Below, in pieces: positions 7,549 to 15,105 of a DNA stretch of 64,000 bases; positions within the stretch are counted from its first letter, which is position 1, and every line of letters begins with the position of its first letter. The notes beneath the pieces were generated by a model. The model was not told where the DNA came from. It made no database searches and saw nothing but the letters and a program-made list of their open reading frames with translations. The position numbers were made by a program, and so were the translations under genes. The stretch lies in contig MENQ01000024.1 in the NCBI GenBank assembly GCA_001768325.1, positions 186,001 to 250,000 of the forward strand, given 5' to 3'. Source of the DNA: Bacteroidetes bacterium GWC2_46_850. Lineage in GTDB: Bacteria > Bacteroidota > Bacteroidia > Bacteroidales > Dysgonomonadaceae.

Positions 7549-8655
7549 ATGGAAGATAGAAAGTTGAGAGCAACGCCAGCAGCAAGAACATTGGCGAAAC
7601 GACTCGGTGTGGATCTGTTGAGCGTGACCGGCACCGGTTACAAGGGACGCATTCAAAAGGATGATGTCGCCGGCTTCAATTATGAGGATAAAACACATGT
7701 TTCTCCGCTTGCACAGCGCATTGCCGATATACACCACATCGATCTGAAAGGGGTGGTTGGAACAGGCTACCGCAACAAAATCATGAAGGACGATGTGCTG
7801 CAGCTGATTGATGACCAGGAGATCAAGTCGCGCTTTATGCTCGATGATTACGGTTATCAGATGGTATCGCCCTCTCCGCAGGTTACTAAAGCTGCTCCCG
7901 TGAAACAGGCTGCAGTTGCTTCTAAGGCGGAGCCAGTGAAGGATACTGCGGCTGCAGGTGATTCGGAAACAGTGCCGATGACGCAGATGCGCAAGATTAT
8001 CGCAAAGCGCATGTCGGAGAGCTTCTTTGGTGCGCCTACCTTCATACAGACATGGGAAATTGATATGACCGAGTTGCTTGCATTGCGCAAACGACTGATT
8101 GATCCCATCATGGAGAAGACCGGCAAGAAGGTGACGGTGACCGACCTGATTTCGATGGCGGTGATCAAGACTTTGCCGAAACACAAATATATCAATGCAA
8201 GCCTGAACAAGGATGCTACCGAGATCACCTTTCACAACTATGTGAACCTGGGAATGGCGGTGGGTCTGGATGAGGGACTGCTGGTGCCGGTGGTGAAGGG
8301 TGCCGACAAGATGTCGCTGAGCGAGTTCGTGGTGGCGATGAAGGATCTCACCGAGCGCACCTTTGCGAAGAAGTTGCTGCCCGACGAACAGGCGGGAAGT
8401 ACCTTTACAATCAGCAACCTGGGCATGTATGGCGTGGATGAGTTTACCGCGATCATCAATCAGCCCAACTCGGCCATACTGAGTGTCTCTTCTACCCAGC
8501 AGCGGGCGGTGCCCCGGGATGGTGAAATCGTGATCCGGCCCATCATGAAGGTGAGCCTCACGGCCGATCACCGGGTGATAGACGGACTCACCGGAGCGAA
8601 ATTTATGACCGATCTGAAAGCGGCCATGGAGGATCCGTTGACTTTGTTTATTTAA
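7549..8655 (+). CDS. Dihydrolipoamide acyltransferase E2 lacking a lipoyl domain
   Basis: E2 transfers the acyl group from lipoyl to CoA and forms the core of the complex. The 368-residue product starts directly with two tandem peripheral-subunit-binding domains: RATPAARTLAKRLGVDL to KGRIQKDDV (about residues 7-39) and VSPLAQRIADIHHIDL to NKIMKDDVL (about 50-84). An Ala/Pro/Val linker follows, then the catalytic domain from about residue 143 with the active-site motif LTADHRVIDG (H341, D345). No biotin/lipoyl domain is present upstream, although a usual E2 has one to three. The missing domain is found on the downstream E3 protein instead. The start ATG at 7549 follows the E1 beta stop by 11 bases, so no coding room is left for an N-terminal lipoyl domain. 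Confidence 0.9.
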   Translation: MEDRKLRATPAARTLAKRLGVDLLSVTGTGYKGRIQKDDVAGFNYEDKTHVSPLAQRIADIHHIDLKGVVGTGYRNKIMKDDVLQLIDDQEIKSRFMLDDYGYQMVSPSPQVTKAAPVKQAAVASKAEPVKDTAAAGDSETVPMTQMRKIIAKRMSESFFGAPTFIQTWEIDMTELLALRKRLIDPIMEKTGKKVTVTDLISMAVIKTLPKHKYINASLNKDATEITFHNYVNLGMAVGLDEGLLVPVVKGADKMSLSEFVVAMKDLTERTFAKKLLPDEQAGSTFTISNLGMYGVDEFTAIINQPNSAILSVSSTQQRAVPRDGEIVIRPIMKVSLTADHRVIDGLTGAKFMTDLKAAMEDPLTLFI

Positions 8656-8670
8656 TGTGCCAATAAATAG

Positions 8671-8757
8671 AACTGATCGCTGATAACTAAAATAACCGCT
8701 GCCTGTATAAAGCTTGCTCCTCTGGAGCTGAAAGCTGATCGCTGACAGCTGACCGCT
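8671..8757. repeat. Intergenic CTGATCGCTGA-type repeat
   Basis: Between E2 and E3, ACTGATCGCTGATAACT is followed by GAGCTGAAAGCTGATCGC and further TGACAGCTGACCGCT units. The same word family recurs at 54932-55079, 46 kb away, indicating a dispersed intergenic repeat of this genome. It lies within the dehydrogenase transcript. Confidence 0.55.
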
Positions 8758-8777
8758 AAAATAAAAAACTAAAAAAT

Positions 8778-10493
8778 ATGGCTTTTGAAATAATCATGCC
8801 CAAAGCAGGTATCGACATGACCGAAGGGCAAATTGTGAAATGGTTAAAAAAAGAGGGTGATCCAGTGAAGGAAGGTGAGATTATCCTCGAGATTATGACC
8901 GATAAAACCAGCATGGAGATTGAAGCCGAGGCTTCGGGTGTCTTGCTGAAAATTGTGCATCACGACGATGAGACCGTGCCGGTTACGACCGTCATTGGTT
9001 ATATCGGGAATGAAAATGAATCGGTCGACACACTGATGCCCGAAGAGTTTGAAGATACCGGTGCCGAAGAGAGTGAAGAAGACAAACGGATGATCCGCCT
9101 TGAGGATAGCTATAACGTGGCGGTGATCGGCGGTGGACCGGCAGGCTATGTGGCCGCCATCAGGGCAGCTCAGCTGGGTGCCAAGGTGGCCATCGTGGAG
9201 AAAGGCGTTTTCGGCGGTACCTGCCTCAATGTGGGTTGTATTCCATCAAAAGCTTATCTGAAGAATGTAGAAATCGTGGATCATATCAAAAACGCCGCAT
9301 CGAGGGGAATCATCATCGAGGATCCCAAGATCAGGATCGATATGGAGAAAGTGGTTGCGTTCAAAAACGGCGTGGTAAAGAAACTGACCAGCGGCGTGGA
9401 AGCTCTGCTGAAATCAAACGGTGTGGATATCTACAAAGGATTTGGAAAGATCAACAAGAATAAGGATGTGGTTGTGGATGACACCAAGATCATCAAGGCT
9501 GATAAGATTATTCTCGCCGGTGGTTCTAAGGTATTTATGATTAACATTCCCGGTATTCAGAACGACAAGGTGCTGACCAGCGACGACCTGCTCGACATAA
9601 AGGAGGTTCCGGAAACGATGGTGGTGCTGGGAGGCGGCGTGATTGGCGCCGAGATGGGCCTCTCTTTTGCCGGACTTGGTTCCAAGGTGATCATTGTGGA
9701 GATGATGGATCATATTGTTTCTATGTTTGATAATGATGTGACCGAAGAGTTGACCAGATTAATCAAGAAGAGAGGAATTGAAGTGGTCACATCGGCCAAG
9801 GTTACCGAGGTGGTTGACAAGGGTGATAAGCTGGAGATTAAGATTGAAGGCAAAGATTCTATCATAGCCGACAAGGCACTACTGGCCATCGGACGTGTGC
9901 CCGATCTGGAAGCAGTGGGTGAAGTGAAGTTCGAGACCGAGCGGGGCAGGATCAAGGTGGATCAGTATATGGAGACCAGCGTGAAGGGTATTTATGCTCC
10001 GGGCGATATCAATGGAATCAAGATGCTGGCACACGTGGCATTCCGCATGGGTGAGGTGGCCGCAGATAATGCAGTGAAGGGTAATCACCGCCAGGTAAAG
10101 CTGCTCTCCGCACCATCGGTGGTCTACACCCTGCCCGAGGTGGCCATGGTGGGACTGACCGAAGCGCAGGCACGGGAAAAGTATGGCGACGATATTCGCA
10201 TCGGACGTTTTAACTTCAGCGCCAACGGTCGTGCTTTGGCATCGAGCGAAGCAGAAGGTTTCGTAAAGGTGATTGCCGACAACCGCTACGGTGAGGTATT
10301 GGGTGTGCATATCCTGGGACCATCGGCGGCCGAATTGATTACCCAGGCCTCCCTGATCATGGAAATGGAGATTACCGTGGAGGAGGTGGTGAATACCATT
10401 TATGGTCACCCCACCTATTCGGAGGCGATCTTCGAGGCTTTTGCCGATGTGCTGGGTGAGGCAGTGCATATTATTCCGAAGAAAAAGAAATAA
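8778..10493 (+). CDS. lpdA: Dihydrolipoamide dehydrogenase E3 with N-terminal lipoyl domain
   Basis: Reoxidises dihydrolipoamide with NAD, closing the catalytic cycle. The 571-residue product is about 100 residues longer than a plain E3 because residues 1 to about 80 form a lipoyl domain; K43 in MTDKTSMEIE is the predicted lipoylation site. An acidic linker (about 88-108) leads to the flavoprotein: FAD motif VIGGGPAGYVAA (about 116-127), redox disulfide C149-C154 in GGTCLNVGCIPSK, NAD motif VVLGGGVIGAEMG, and the C-terminal dimer-interface HPTYSEA. Fusions of a lipoyl domain to E3 are known elsewhere. Here the fusion probably compensates for the lipoyl-less E2 encoded just upstream. Confidence 0.94.
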   Translation: MAFEIIMPKAGIDMTEGQIVKWLKKEGDPVKEGEIILEIMTDKTSMEIEAEASGVLLKIVHHDDETVPVTTVIGYIGNENESVDTLMPEEFEDTGAEESEEDKRMIRLEDSYNVAVIGGGPAGYVAAIRAAQLGAKVAIVEKGVFGGTCLNVGCIPSKAYLKNVEIVDHIKNAASRGIIIEDPKIRIDMEKVVAFKNGVVKKLTSGVEALLKSNGVDIYKGFGKINKNKDVVVDDTKIIKADKIILAGGSKVFMINIPGIQNDKVLTSDDLLDIKEVPETMVVLGGGVIGAEMGLSFAGLGSKVIIVEMMDHIVSMFDNDVTEELTRLIKKRGIEVVTSAKVTEVVDKGDKLEIKIEGKDSIIADKALLAIGRVPDLEAVGEVKFETERGRIKVDQYMETSVKGIYAPGDINGIKMLAHVAFRMGEVAADNAVKGNHRQVKLLSAPSVVYTLPEVAMVGLTEAQAREKYGDDIRIGRFNFSANGRALASSEAEGFVKVIADNRYGEVLGVHILGPSAAELITQASLIMEMEITVEEVVNTIYGHPTYSEAIFEAFADVLGEAVHIIPKKKK

Positions 10494-10496
10494 TAT

Positions 10497-10674
10497 AGCA
10501 AGTTCTTTGTTTGCAGTTAATTCGTCGCCTGTCGAAATTTTGTGACCCATTATTGCTCACATGAGCTAAAAGAGTAGAACTTGCTTCGCTTCAAACAGCT
10601 ACTCTTTTATACGCTTATTGTTCGCGATGGGTCCCCACAAAATATCTGAATGGCTCCGCCTAAACTGCAAACAA
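10497..10674. repeat. Nested inverted-repeat element of unknown type
   Basis: Three stems nest inside one another: TTGTTTGCAGTT (10507-10518) with AACTGCAAACAA (10663-10674), ATTTTGTG (10537-10544) with CACAAAAT (10636-10643), and TAAAAGAGTA (10567-10576) with TACTCTTTTA (10600-10609), all perfect. In addition AGCAAGTTCT just outside the outer stem (10497-10506) is complementary to AGAACTTGCT in the apical loop (10576-10585), which allows a pseudoknot or alternative fold. No open reading frame of note lies inside. It may be a miniature mobile element or a structured RNA at the end of the dehydrogenase transcript. The family is not recognised. Confidence 0.7.
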
Positions 10675-10757
10675 TATAGGAGCTACGTAAGGAATATAAA
10701 TTTGAATTTTAAGGGGATCGGTTCAGGCTCACAAGGCCCGAATTGATCTTCTTTTTT

Positions 10758-10765
10758 TACCTTTG
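10758..10765 (+). promoter_or_regulatory. -7 element for lipoate ligase
   Basis: TACCTTTG followed by C is a perfect match to TAnnTTTGy. It lies about 100 bases before the lplA ATG. The -33 region is weak. The rest of the gap between E3 and lplA, apart from the inverted-repeat element, shows no gene. Confidence 0.5.
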
Positions 10766-10865
10766 CAGGGTGGAAAATGTCAAGGTGGTGCTTTAACAGG
10801 GATGGGTTTATTCATAAGTCCAGAAATGCACCGACCCAACAACAAATAACGTAACAATAACATAG

Positions 10866-11861
10866 ATGATATATATCGTCAACAAATCAAACAAGCCCGA
10901 TTTTAATATCGCGCTGGAGGAGTATTGCTTTAAACAGATGACCCAGTTTGATAAAGTGTTTATTCTGTGGATCAATGAACCCTCCATCATTGTGGGCAAA
11001 AATCAGAATACCCAGGCCGAGATCAATGCAAAGTATGTGCAGGAGAAGGGAATCCATGTGGTACGCCGTATCTCAGGCGGCGGTGCTGTTTATCACGACC
11101 TCAACAACCTGAACTATACCATCATCTCCAATGAAGATCGAGACAGCAGAAACTTCGATTTCAAAGCATTCTCAGAGCCGGTGATTCAAACGCTGCAGGA
11201 GCTGGGTGTGGAGGCTGAGTTTTCAGGCCGGAACGACATCACCATCGATGGGAAAAAGATCAGCGGCAACGCGCAGGCCTATCTCGACGGGCGGGTGATG
11301 CACCACGGGTGTATCCTGTTTGATGTGGACCTGACGGTGCTTTCAAAAGCACTGGAAACATCTGCCGGGGTGGTGGACGCCAAAGGGGTGAAATCTGTAC
11401 GGAGCCGCGTCGACAATATCCTGCCCAACCTGCCTGAAAAGATCACCGTAACACAGTTTGCCGACAGGATACTGGAACAGATGAAGCGGAAGTATCCCGA
11501 GATGCGGGAGTATCATTTCGGTGAAGAGGAGCTGCAGGCCATCGAAAAAAGCAGACAGGCAAAGTTTGGTAACTGGAACTGGAACTTTGGAACAAACCCG
11601 GAGGCAGAGATCGTGCGCGAACGCCGATATCCTGCGGGAAAGACACAGGTTTTCATCGATACAAGAAAAGGAATTATCGAAGATATCCTCTTTTATGGCA
11701 CTTTCTTTGGGGTGAGGGGCGACCTCACTGAGGTGCAGCAGCTGCTGAAAGGGGTGAAGTACACCCCCGATGAGGTTCGGAAAAGACTCTCCTCGTTCGA
11801 TATATCTCCCTATTTCGCAGGCTTCTCCATCGACGAGCTGACCGACGCCATTGTTGGCTGA
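10866..11861 (+). CDS. lplA: Lipoate-protein ligase A
   Basis: Activates free lipoate with ATP and attaches it to lysines of lipoyl domains; the nearest likely target is K43 of the E3 protein encoded upstream. The 331-residue product has RRISGGGAVYHDLNN (67-81), the GRNDITIDGKKISGNAQ segment (121-137) with the catalytic-lysine region, MHHGCILFD, and a C-terminal accessory domain, giving the two-domain LplA architecture. Its position after the dehydrogenase operon is typical. The 3' end overlaps the convergent pnuT-like gene by 52 bases, so the two transcripts are antisense over their ends. Confidence 0.93.
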   Translation: MIYIVNKSNKPDFNIALEEYCFKQMTQFDKVFILWINEPSIIVGKNQNTQAEINAKYVQEKGIHVVRRISGGGAVYHDLNNLNYTIISNEDRDSRNFDFKAFSEPVIQTLQELGVEAEFSGRNDITIDGKKISGNAQAYLDGRVMHHGCILFDVDLTVLSKALETSAGVVDAKGVKSVRSRVDNILPNLPEKITVTQFADRILEQMKRKYPEMREYHFGEEELQAIEKSRQAKFGNWNWNFGTNPEAEIVRERRYPAGKTQVFIDTRKGIIEDILFYGTFFGVRGDLTEVQQLLKGVKYTPDEVRKRLSSFDISPYFAGFSIDELTDAIVG

Positions 11862-12418
11862 GGCTCCACCATCCGTTTCCATTTGAAGTAGCCAAAAACG
11901 GAGATCACTGAATAGATGGCAAACAGGATGGAGGTGGGGTAGAGCCCCTTCCAGAGATAGAGTCCACAGGAGACCACGTTGACCACAAACCAGAATAGCC
12001 ATTGCTCCACCTGTTTGCGGGCCAGCAGCCACATTCCGAGGATGCTCAGTGCGGTGGTAAAACTGTCGCCATACGGAACGGGACTGTCGGTGTAGCGCAC
12101 CAGAATAAAAGCGATGGCAGCAAAAAGAGCTATCCCCGTCACCGTGAGCGGCAACAGATGGCGCCGCGGGGTGTGGGTAACGGGCAGCTCCCCCTCCTCC
12201 TGCCGTTTGTGTCGTGTCCAGTAGATCCAGCCGTAGATGCTGGCGAAGAAGTAGTAAATGTTGATCCCCATATCGGCATAGAACCTGCTCTGGAAGAAGA
12301 TCCACACATAAACCAACGGCATCACGACGCCCACCGGCCAGAGCCATTTATTGGCTTTGTATTCGAGATACAAATAAAGCAGGCCGATGATGGCGCCGAT
12401 AATTTCGATGGTTTGCAT
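11810..12418 (-). CDS. pnuT: PnuC-family transporter, probably thiamine-specific PnuT
   Basis: A 202-residue inner-membrane carrier with about seven hydrophobic segments. Family landmarks include YLEYKANKWLWPVG near the N-terminus, ADMGINIYYFFASIYGWIYW in the middle and EQWLFWFVVNVVSCGLYL in the last third. PnuC proteins facilitate diffusion of nicotinamide riboside, and PnuT members carry thiamine. Thiamine is favoured here because the gene lies 5 bases after a TonB receptor that is controlled by a TPP riboswitch. Phosphorylation by the kinase at 903-1529 would trap the substrate in the cell. Confidence 0.87.
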   Translation of the reverse strand: MQTIEIIGAIIGLLYLYLEYKANKWLWPVGVVMPLVYVWIFFQSRFYADMGINIYYFFASIYGWIYWTRHKRQEEGELPVTHTPRRHLLPLTVTGIALFAAIAFILVRYTDSPVPYGDSFTTALSILGMWLLARKQVEQWLFWFVVNVVSCGLYLWKGLYPTSILFAIYSVISVFGYFKWKRMVEPQPTMASVSSSMEKPAK

Positions 12419-12423
12419 GGGTT

Positions 12424-14685
12424 TTAAAATGAGAGTGTCAGCCGTGCCATGTAGTTACGCGTTGCCTGCGGATAATAGCCAATCCAGTGGATGCTGCTGC
12501 CGTCGGTAAATGTGTCGGTGGCAGCCCATCCGTTGGCCACATTCTCCTTGTTGAAGAGGTTGTTCACGAAAACCTGCAGGTTGAATGTGCCAACCGGGCT
12601 CTTCTTAAATGTGTAACCTGCTGAGAGGTTGCTCACGAAATAGGCATCGATCGACTTCGCATCGTCAGAGGTGTTGTCCATATACTGTTTGCCCACATAT
12701 TTTCCCATCAGGTTCAGATAGAGTCCCGATGTGGGTTGCCAGGTTATACCCACTGCGCTGACCACATTGGGTGAGAAAGAGATATTGGTAGTACCAATCT
12801 CTTTATAAATTTGTCCCTCCCAATTCCAGTTGTCCTGATTGTCGTACTGGTCGAACCATGCCACATAGTTTTTAATCCTGTTCCGGCTGAAGGTGGTGTT
12901 GGCGTCGATTCTAACCTTGTTTTCCCATAAAGGAACGGCTGCCTCCAGTTCAAGTCCGGCACGGTAGCTATCCTTCACATTTTCCATTAGCTTGTAACCC
13001 ACGTCGTTGAGTTTACCTGTCTGTACCATCTGATTGTGGTAATCCATGAGGTAGAGGTTTGCTCCCAGTTGGAGCCCATCCGTGTCACGGTACTGATAGC
13101 CCAGTTCGTAGTCGGTCATCCGCTCCGGCTGTATGGGAGTTACCGATTCCCCCTTGATTCCATCCTTCAGGTCGGTACGCAACGGTTCGCGCTGACCCAC
13201 GGCTGCGGAAGCATAGAGCCGGCTCCTCTCATTCAGGTTGAGATTGATTCCTGCTTTGGGATTCAGGAAGTGATAGGTGAATTCACCGGTCAGATCCATC
13301 AGGTCGTCGTCCATCCCGCTGAACCTGTAGTTTATCCGCCTGTACTGCAGGTCTCCGAAGAGAGAAAGTCTCTCGTTCAGCTGATAATCGGCTTTGCCGA
13401 ATAGGTTTATTTCTGCTTTTCTCCCTACATTGCGATACCACTCATGGTTTTCAGCAACAGATTGATTGAATTTGATCCATGGCAGTCGGCCAAAGTGGTC
13501 ACCATCGTAATAGCTGTACGTTCCGCCGAAGGTCAGCTTCAGCCTGTTTCGGGTGTAGTTGAGCCCCAGGTTGGCCACATAAAAATCATTCTCCATCAGC
13601 TTGCGCCGTATAAAGTCGCTGCTTTCGTAGGTCACCTCCTCCAGTGTCTGCGCCGGGAGGCCGAAATCGGAGAAGTCGTTGTCTTCTCTGAAATTCTCAT
13701 AGTAGCCGTATCCGTAATTGTAACTCAGTCCCCCATTCAGCACCAGATAGCGGCTCAGCTCCCGGGAGAGGGTCAGCTGCAGAATGTCGGAATAGTAATT
13801 GTCGGTTTCATTGTCGTAATAAAGCCGGTTGCCCGCCTCATCGGTATATTCTCCTGCCGGGTTGTATCGGCGGCCATATTCCGGATCCTTCATCTGTTCT
13901 TCGGAGACGCCCTCCCAGGTGATGCCGGTGTGCTGTATCCCCTTCAGGTAGCTCAGCCGTATCAGTTGTCTGTCGGTGTAGTGCGACAGTGCCGCATAGA
14001 AGTTGATATGATCCACGCTGCCGTTGCGTATGTATCCGTTGCCGGTGACGCGCGAAAAGCGACCGTCGAAGGATAATCCGTTATCCAGAATTCCTGTTCC
14101 TGCGGCGATATTCGACAGGAAGGTACCATAACTACCCACAGCAGTGGATGCTTCCCCGTATGCTTCGTTGCGGGCGCCGGTGGTCTGCAGGGAAATGCTG
14201 GCACCAAAGGCCGCCGATCCGTTGGTGGAGGTACCCACGCCACGCTGAATCTGGATGTTCTGCAGCGAGTTGGAGAGGTCGGGCAGGTTCACCCAGAACA
14301 CCTCCTGGCTCTCGGGATTATTGAGTGGCATCCCGTTTAGGGTTACATTGATGCGGGTCGCATCGGTTCCCCTGATACGGAAATAGGTGTTGCCCACGCC
14401 AAGGCCGTCTTCGGTAAAAGAGACCAGCGAGGGGGTTGTCTGCAGGATAGCAGGAATATTTCTTGCAGCGTTCTGCTTTTTGATATCCGATGCGGAGATG
14501 TTGGAGTAGGATACCGGTGTGCCGGCTCCTGCCCGTGTGCCGGAGACAACCAGCTCTTCGAGCTGGATATGATCGAGACTGTCGGGCGACGCTGCCTCCT
14601 CCGGAGTTAATCTGGAATAGGCCAGTGCCTGATAACCTGTTGCCGACAGGAACGTCAGCATGAACAATAGAAAAACCTTTTTCAT
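12424..14685 (-). CDS. TonB-dependent outer-membrane receptor, predicted thiamine uptake
   Basis: A 753-residue TonB-dependent receptor with a signal peptide (MKKVFLLFMLTFLSATGYQA) and a TonB-box-like stretch around LEELVVSGTR. The plug domain has FRIRGTDATRINVTLNGMPLNN and IQIQRGVGTSTNGSAAFG, and the beta-barrel ends in a terminal phenylalanine (ARLTLSF). It would import thiamine or a derivative across the outer membrane using the TonB-ExbBD proton force. The substrate is inferred from the upstream TPP riboswitch and the downstream pnuT-like gene, the arrangement known as OMRthi-PnuT in Bacteroides. It lacks an N-terminal carboxypeptidase-like domain, unlike the SusC protein in this window. 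Confidence 0.9.
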   Translation of the reverse strand: MKKVFLLFMLTFLSATGYQALAYSRLTPEEAASPDSLDHIQLEELVVSGTRAGAGTPVSYSNISASDIKKQNAARNIPAILQTTPSLVSFTEDGLGVGNTYFRIRGTDATRINVTLNGMPLNNPESQEVFWVNLPDLSNSLQNIQIQRGVGTSTNGSAAFGASISLQTTGARNEAYGEASTAVGSYGTFLSNIAAGTGILDNGLSFDGRFSRVTGNGYIRNGSVDHINFYAALSHYTDRQLIRLSYLKGIQHTGITWEGVSEEQMKDPEYGRRYNPAGEYTDEAGNRLYYDNETDNYYSDILQLTLSRELSRYLVLNGGLSYNYGYGYYENFREDNDFSDFGLPAQTLEEVTYESSDFIRRKLMENDFYVANLGLNYTRNRLKLTFGGTYSYYDGDHFGRLPWIKFNQSVAENHEWYRNVGRKAEINLFGKADYQLNERLSLFGDLQYRRINYRFSGMDDDLMDLTGEFTYHFLNPKAGINLNLNERSRLYASAAVGQREPLRTDLKDGIKGESVTPIQPERMTDYELGYQYRDTDGLQLGANLYLMDYHNQMVQTGKLNDVGYKLMENVKDSYRAGLELEAAVPLWENKVRIDANTTFSRNRIKNYVAWFDQYDNQDNWNWEGQIYKEIGTTNISFSPNVVSAVGITWQPTSGLYLNLMGKYVGKQYMDNTSDDAKSIDAYFVSNLSAGYTFKKSPVGTFNLQVFVNNLFNKENVANGWAATDTFTDGSSIHWIGYYPQATRNYMARLTLSF

Positions 14686-14823
14686 TTACAGTAAATTTTG
14701 CGATGAATCATGCCGACAGCATGGGCTGGGGTAGCATGACGCATCCGGTTGGTGAAATAAAAAAGGGGATTTATAAAAGATATATACCATAGAAAGCGTC
14801 ACCGGAATGTGAGCACTTTTTTT

Positions 14824-14893
14824 CCCTCCGCCGGCATTATCCGGATCAGGTAATTTGGGTATGATCTCAGCCCGTTTGCATGGGGCACCCCTG
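14824..14893 (-). promoter_or_regulatory. TPP riboswitch (THI element)
   Basis: Read leftward, the sequence contains CAGGGGTGCCC, GGGCTGAGATCATACCC and ACCTGATCCGGATAATGCC followed by GGCGGAGGGA, the conserved core of the thiamine pyrophosphate aptamer. About 138 bases separate it from the TonB receptor start. TPP binding is expected to turn off the uptake operon. The mechanism (termination or blocked translation) is not obvious, since no clear terminator was seen. Confidence 0.95.
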
Positions 14894-14901
14894 TTGAACG
14901 G

Positions 14902-14932
14902 CAAAGGTACGTACTTTTGCGTAATAAACAAG
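14902..14932 (-). promoter_or_regulatory. Promoter of the thiamine uptake operon
   Basis: Read leftward, CTTG (14929-14932) and TACCTTTG (14902-14909) are spaced 19 bases apart, a good Bacteroidota promoter. The predicted start falls just ahead of the TPP riboswitch, as expected. The rest of 14933-15105 shows no gene that I can support. Confidence 0.7.
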
Positions 14933-15105
14933 AACCGATTTCAATTTAACATGCAAAGGGTGCTTACCGAGGAAACTTTATCAATTTCACGGGATGCATG
15001 CTTCGTGAGACAAAAAAAATGGGAAGAGGATTCAACTTATCTGCTGATTTATTTGTAATTTCGTTCACTTTAAACGTTGCGACTTAAAAATTGTCAAACA
15101 ATCCT

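Noticed and set aside
8656-8777. Separate small lipoyl-carrier gene between E2 and E3
   Set aside because: The gap is only 122 bases of repeats and A/T-rich sequence with no suitable frame.
12424-14685. TonB receptor as a vitamin B12 or iron transporter
   Set aside because: The upstream element is clearly a TPP riboswitch and the next gene is PnuT-like, which favours thiamine.
14855-15058. Rightward 67-residue reading frame
   Set aside because: It runs antisense through the TPP riboswitch and its promoter, so coding is unlikely.
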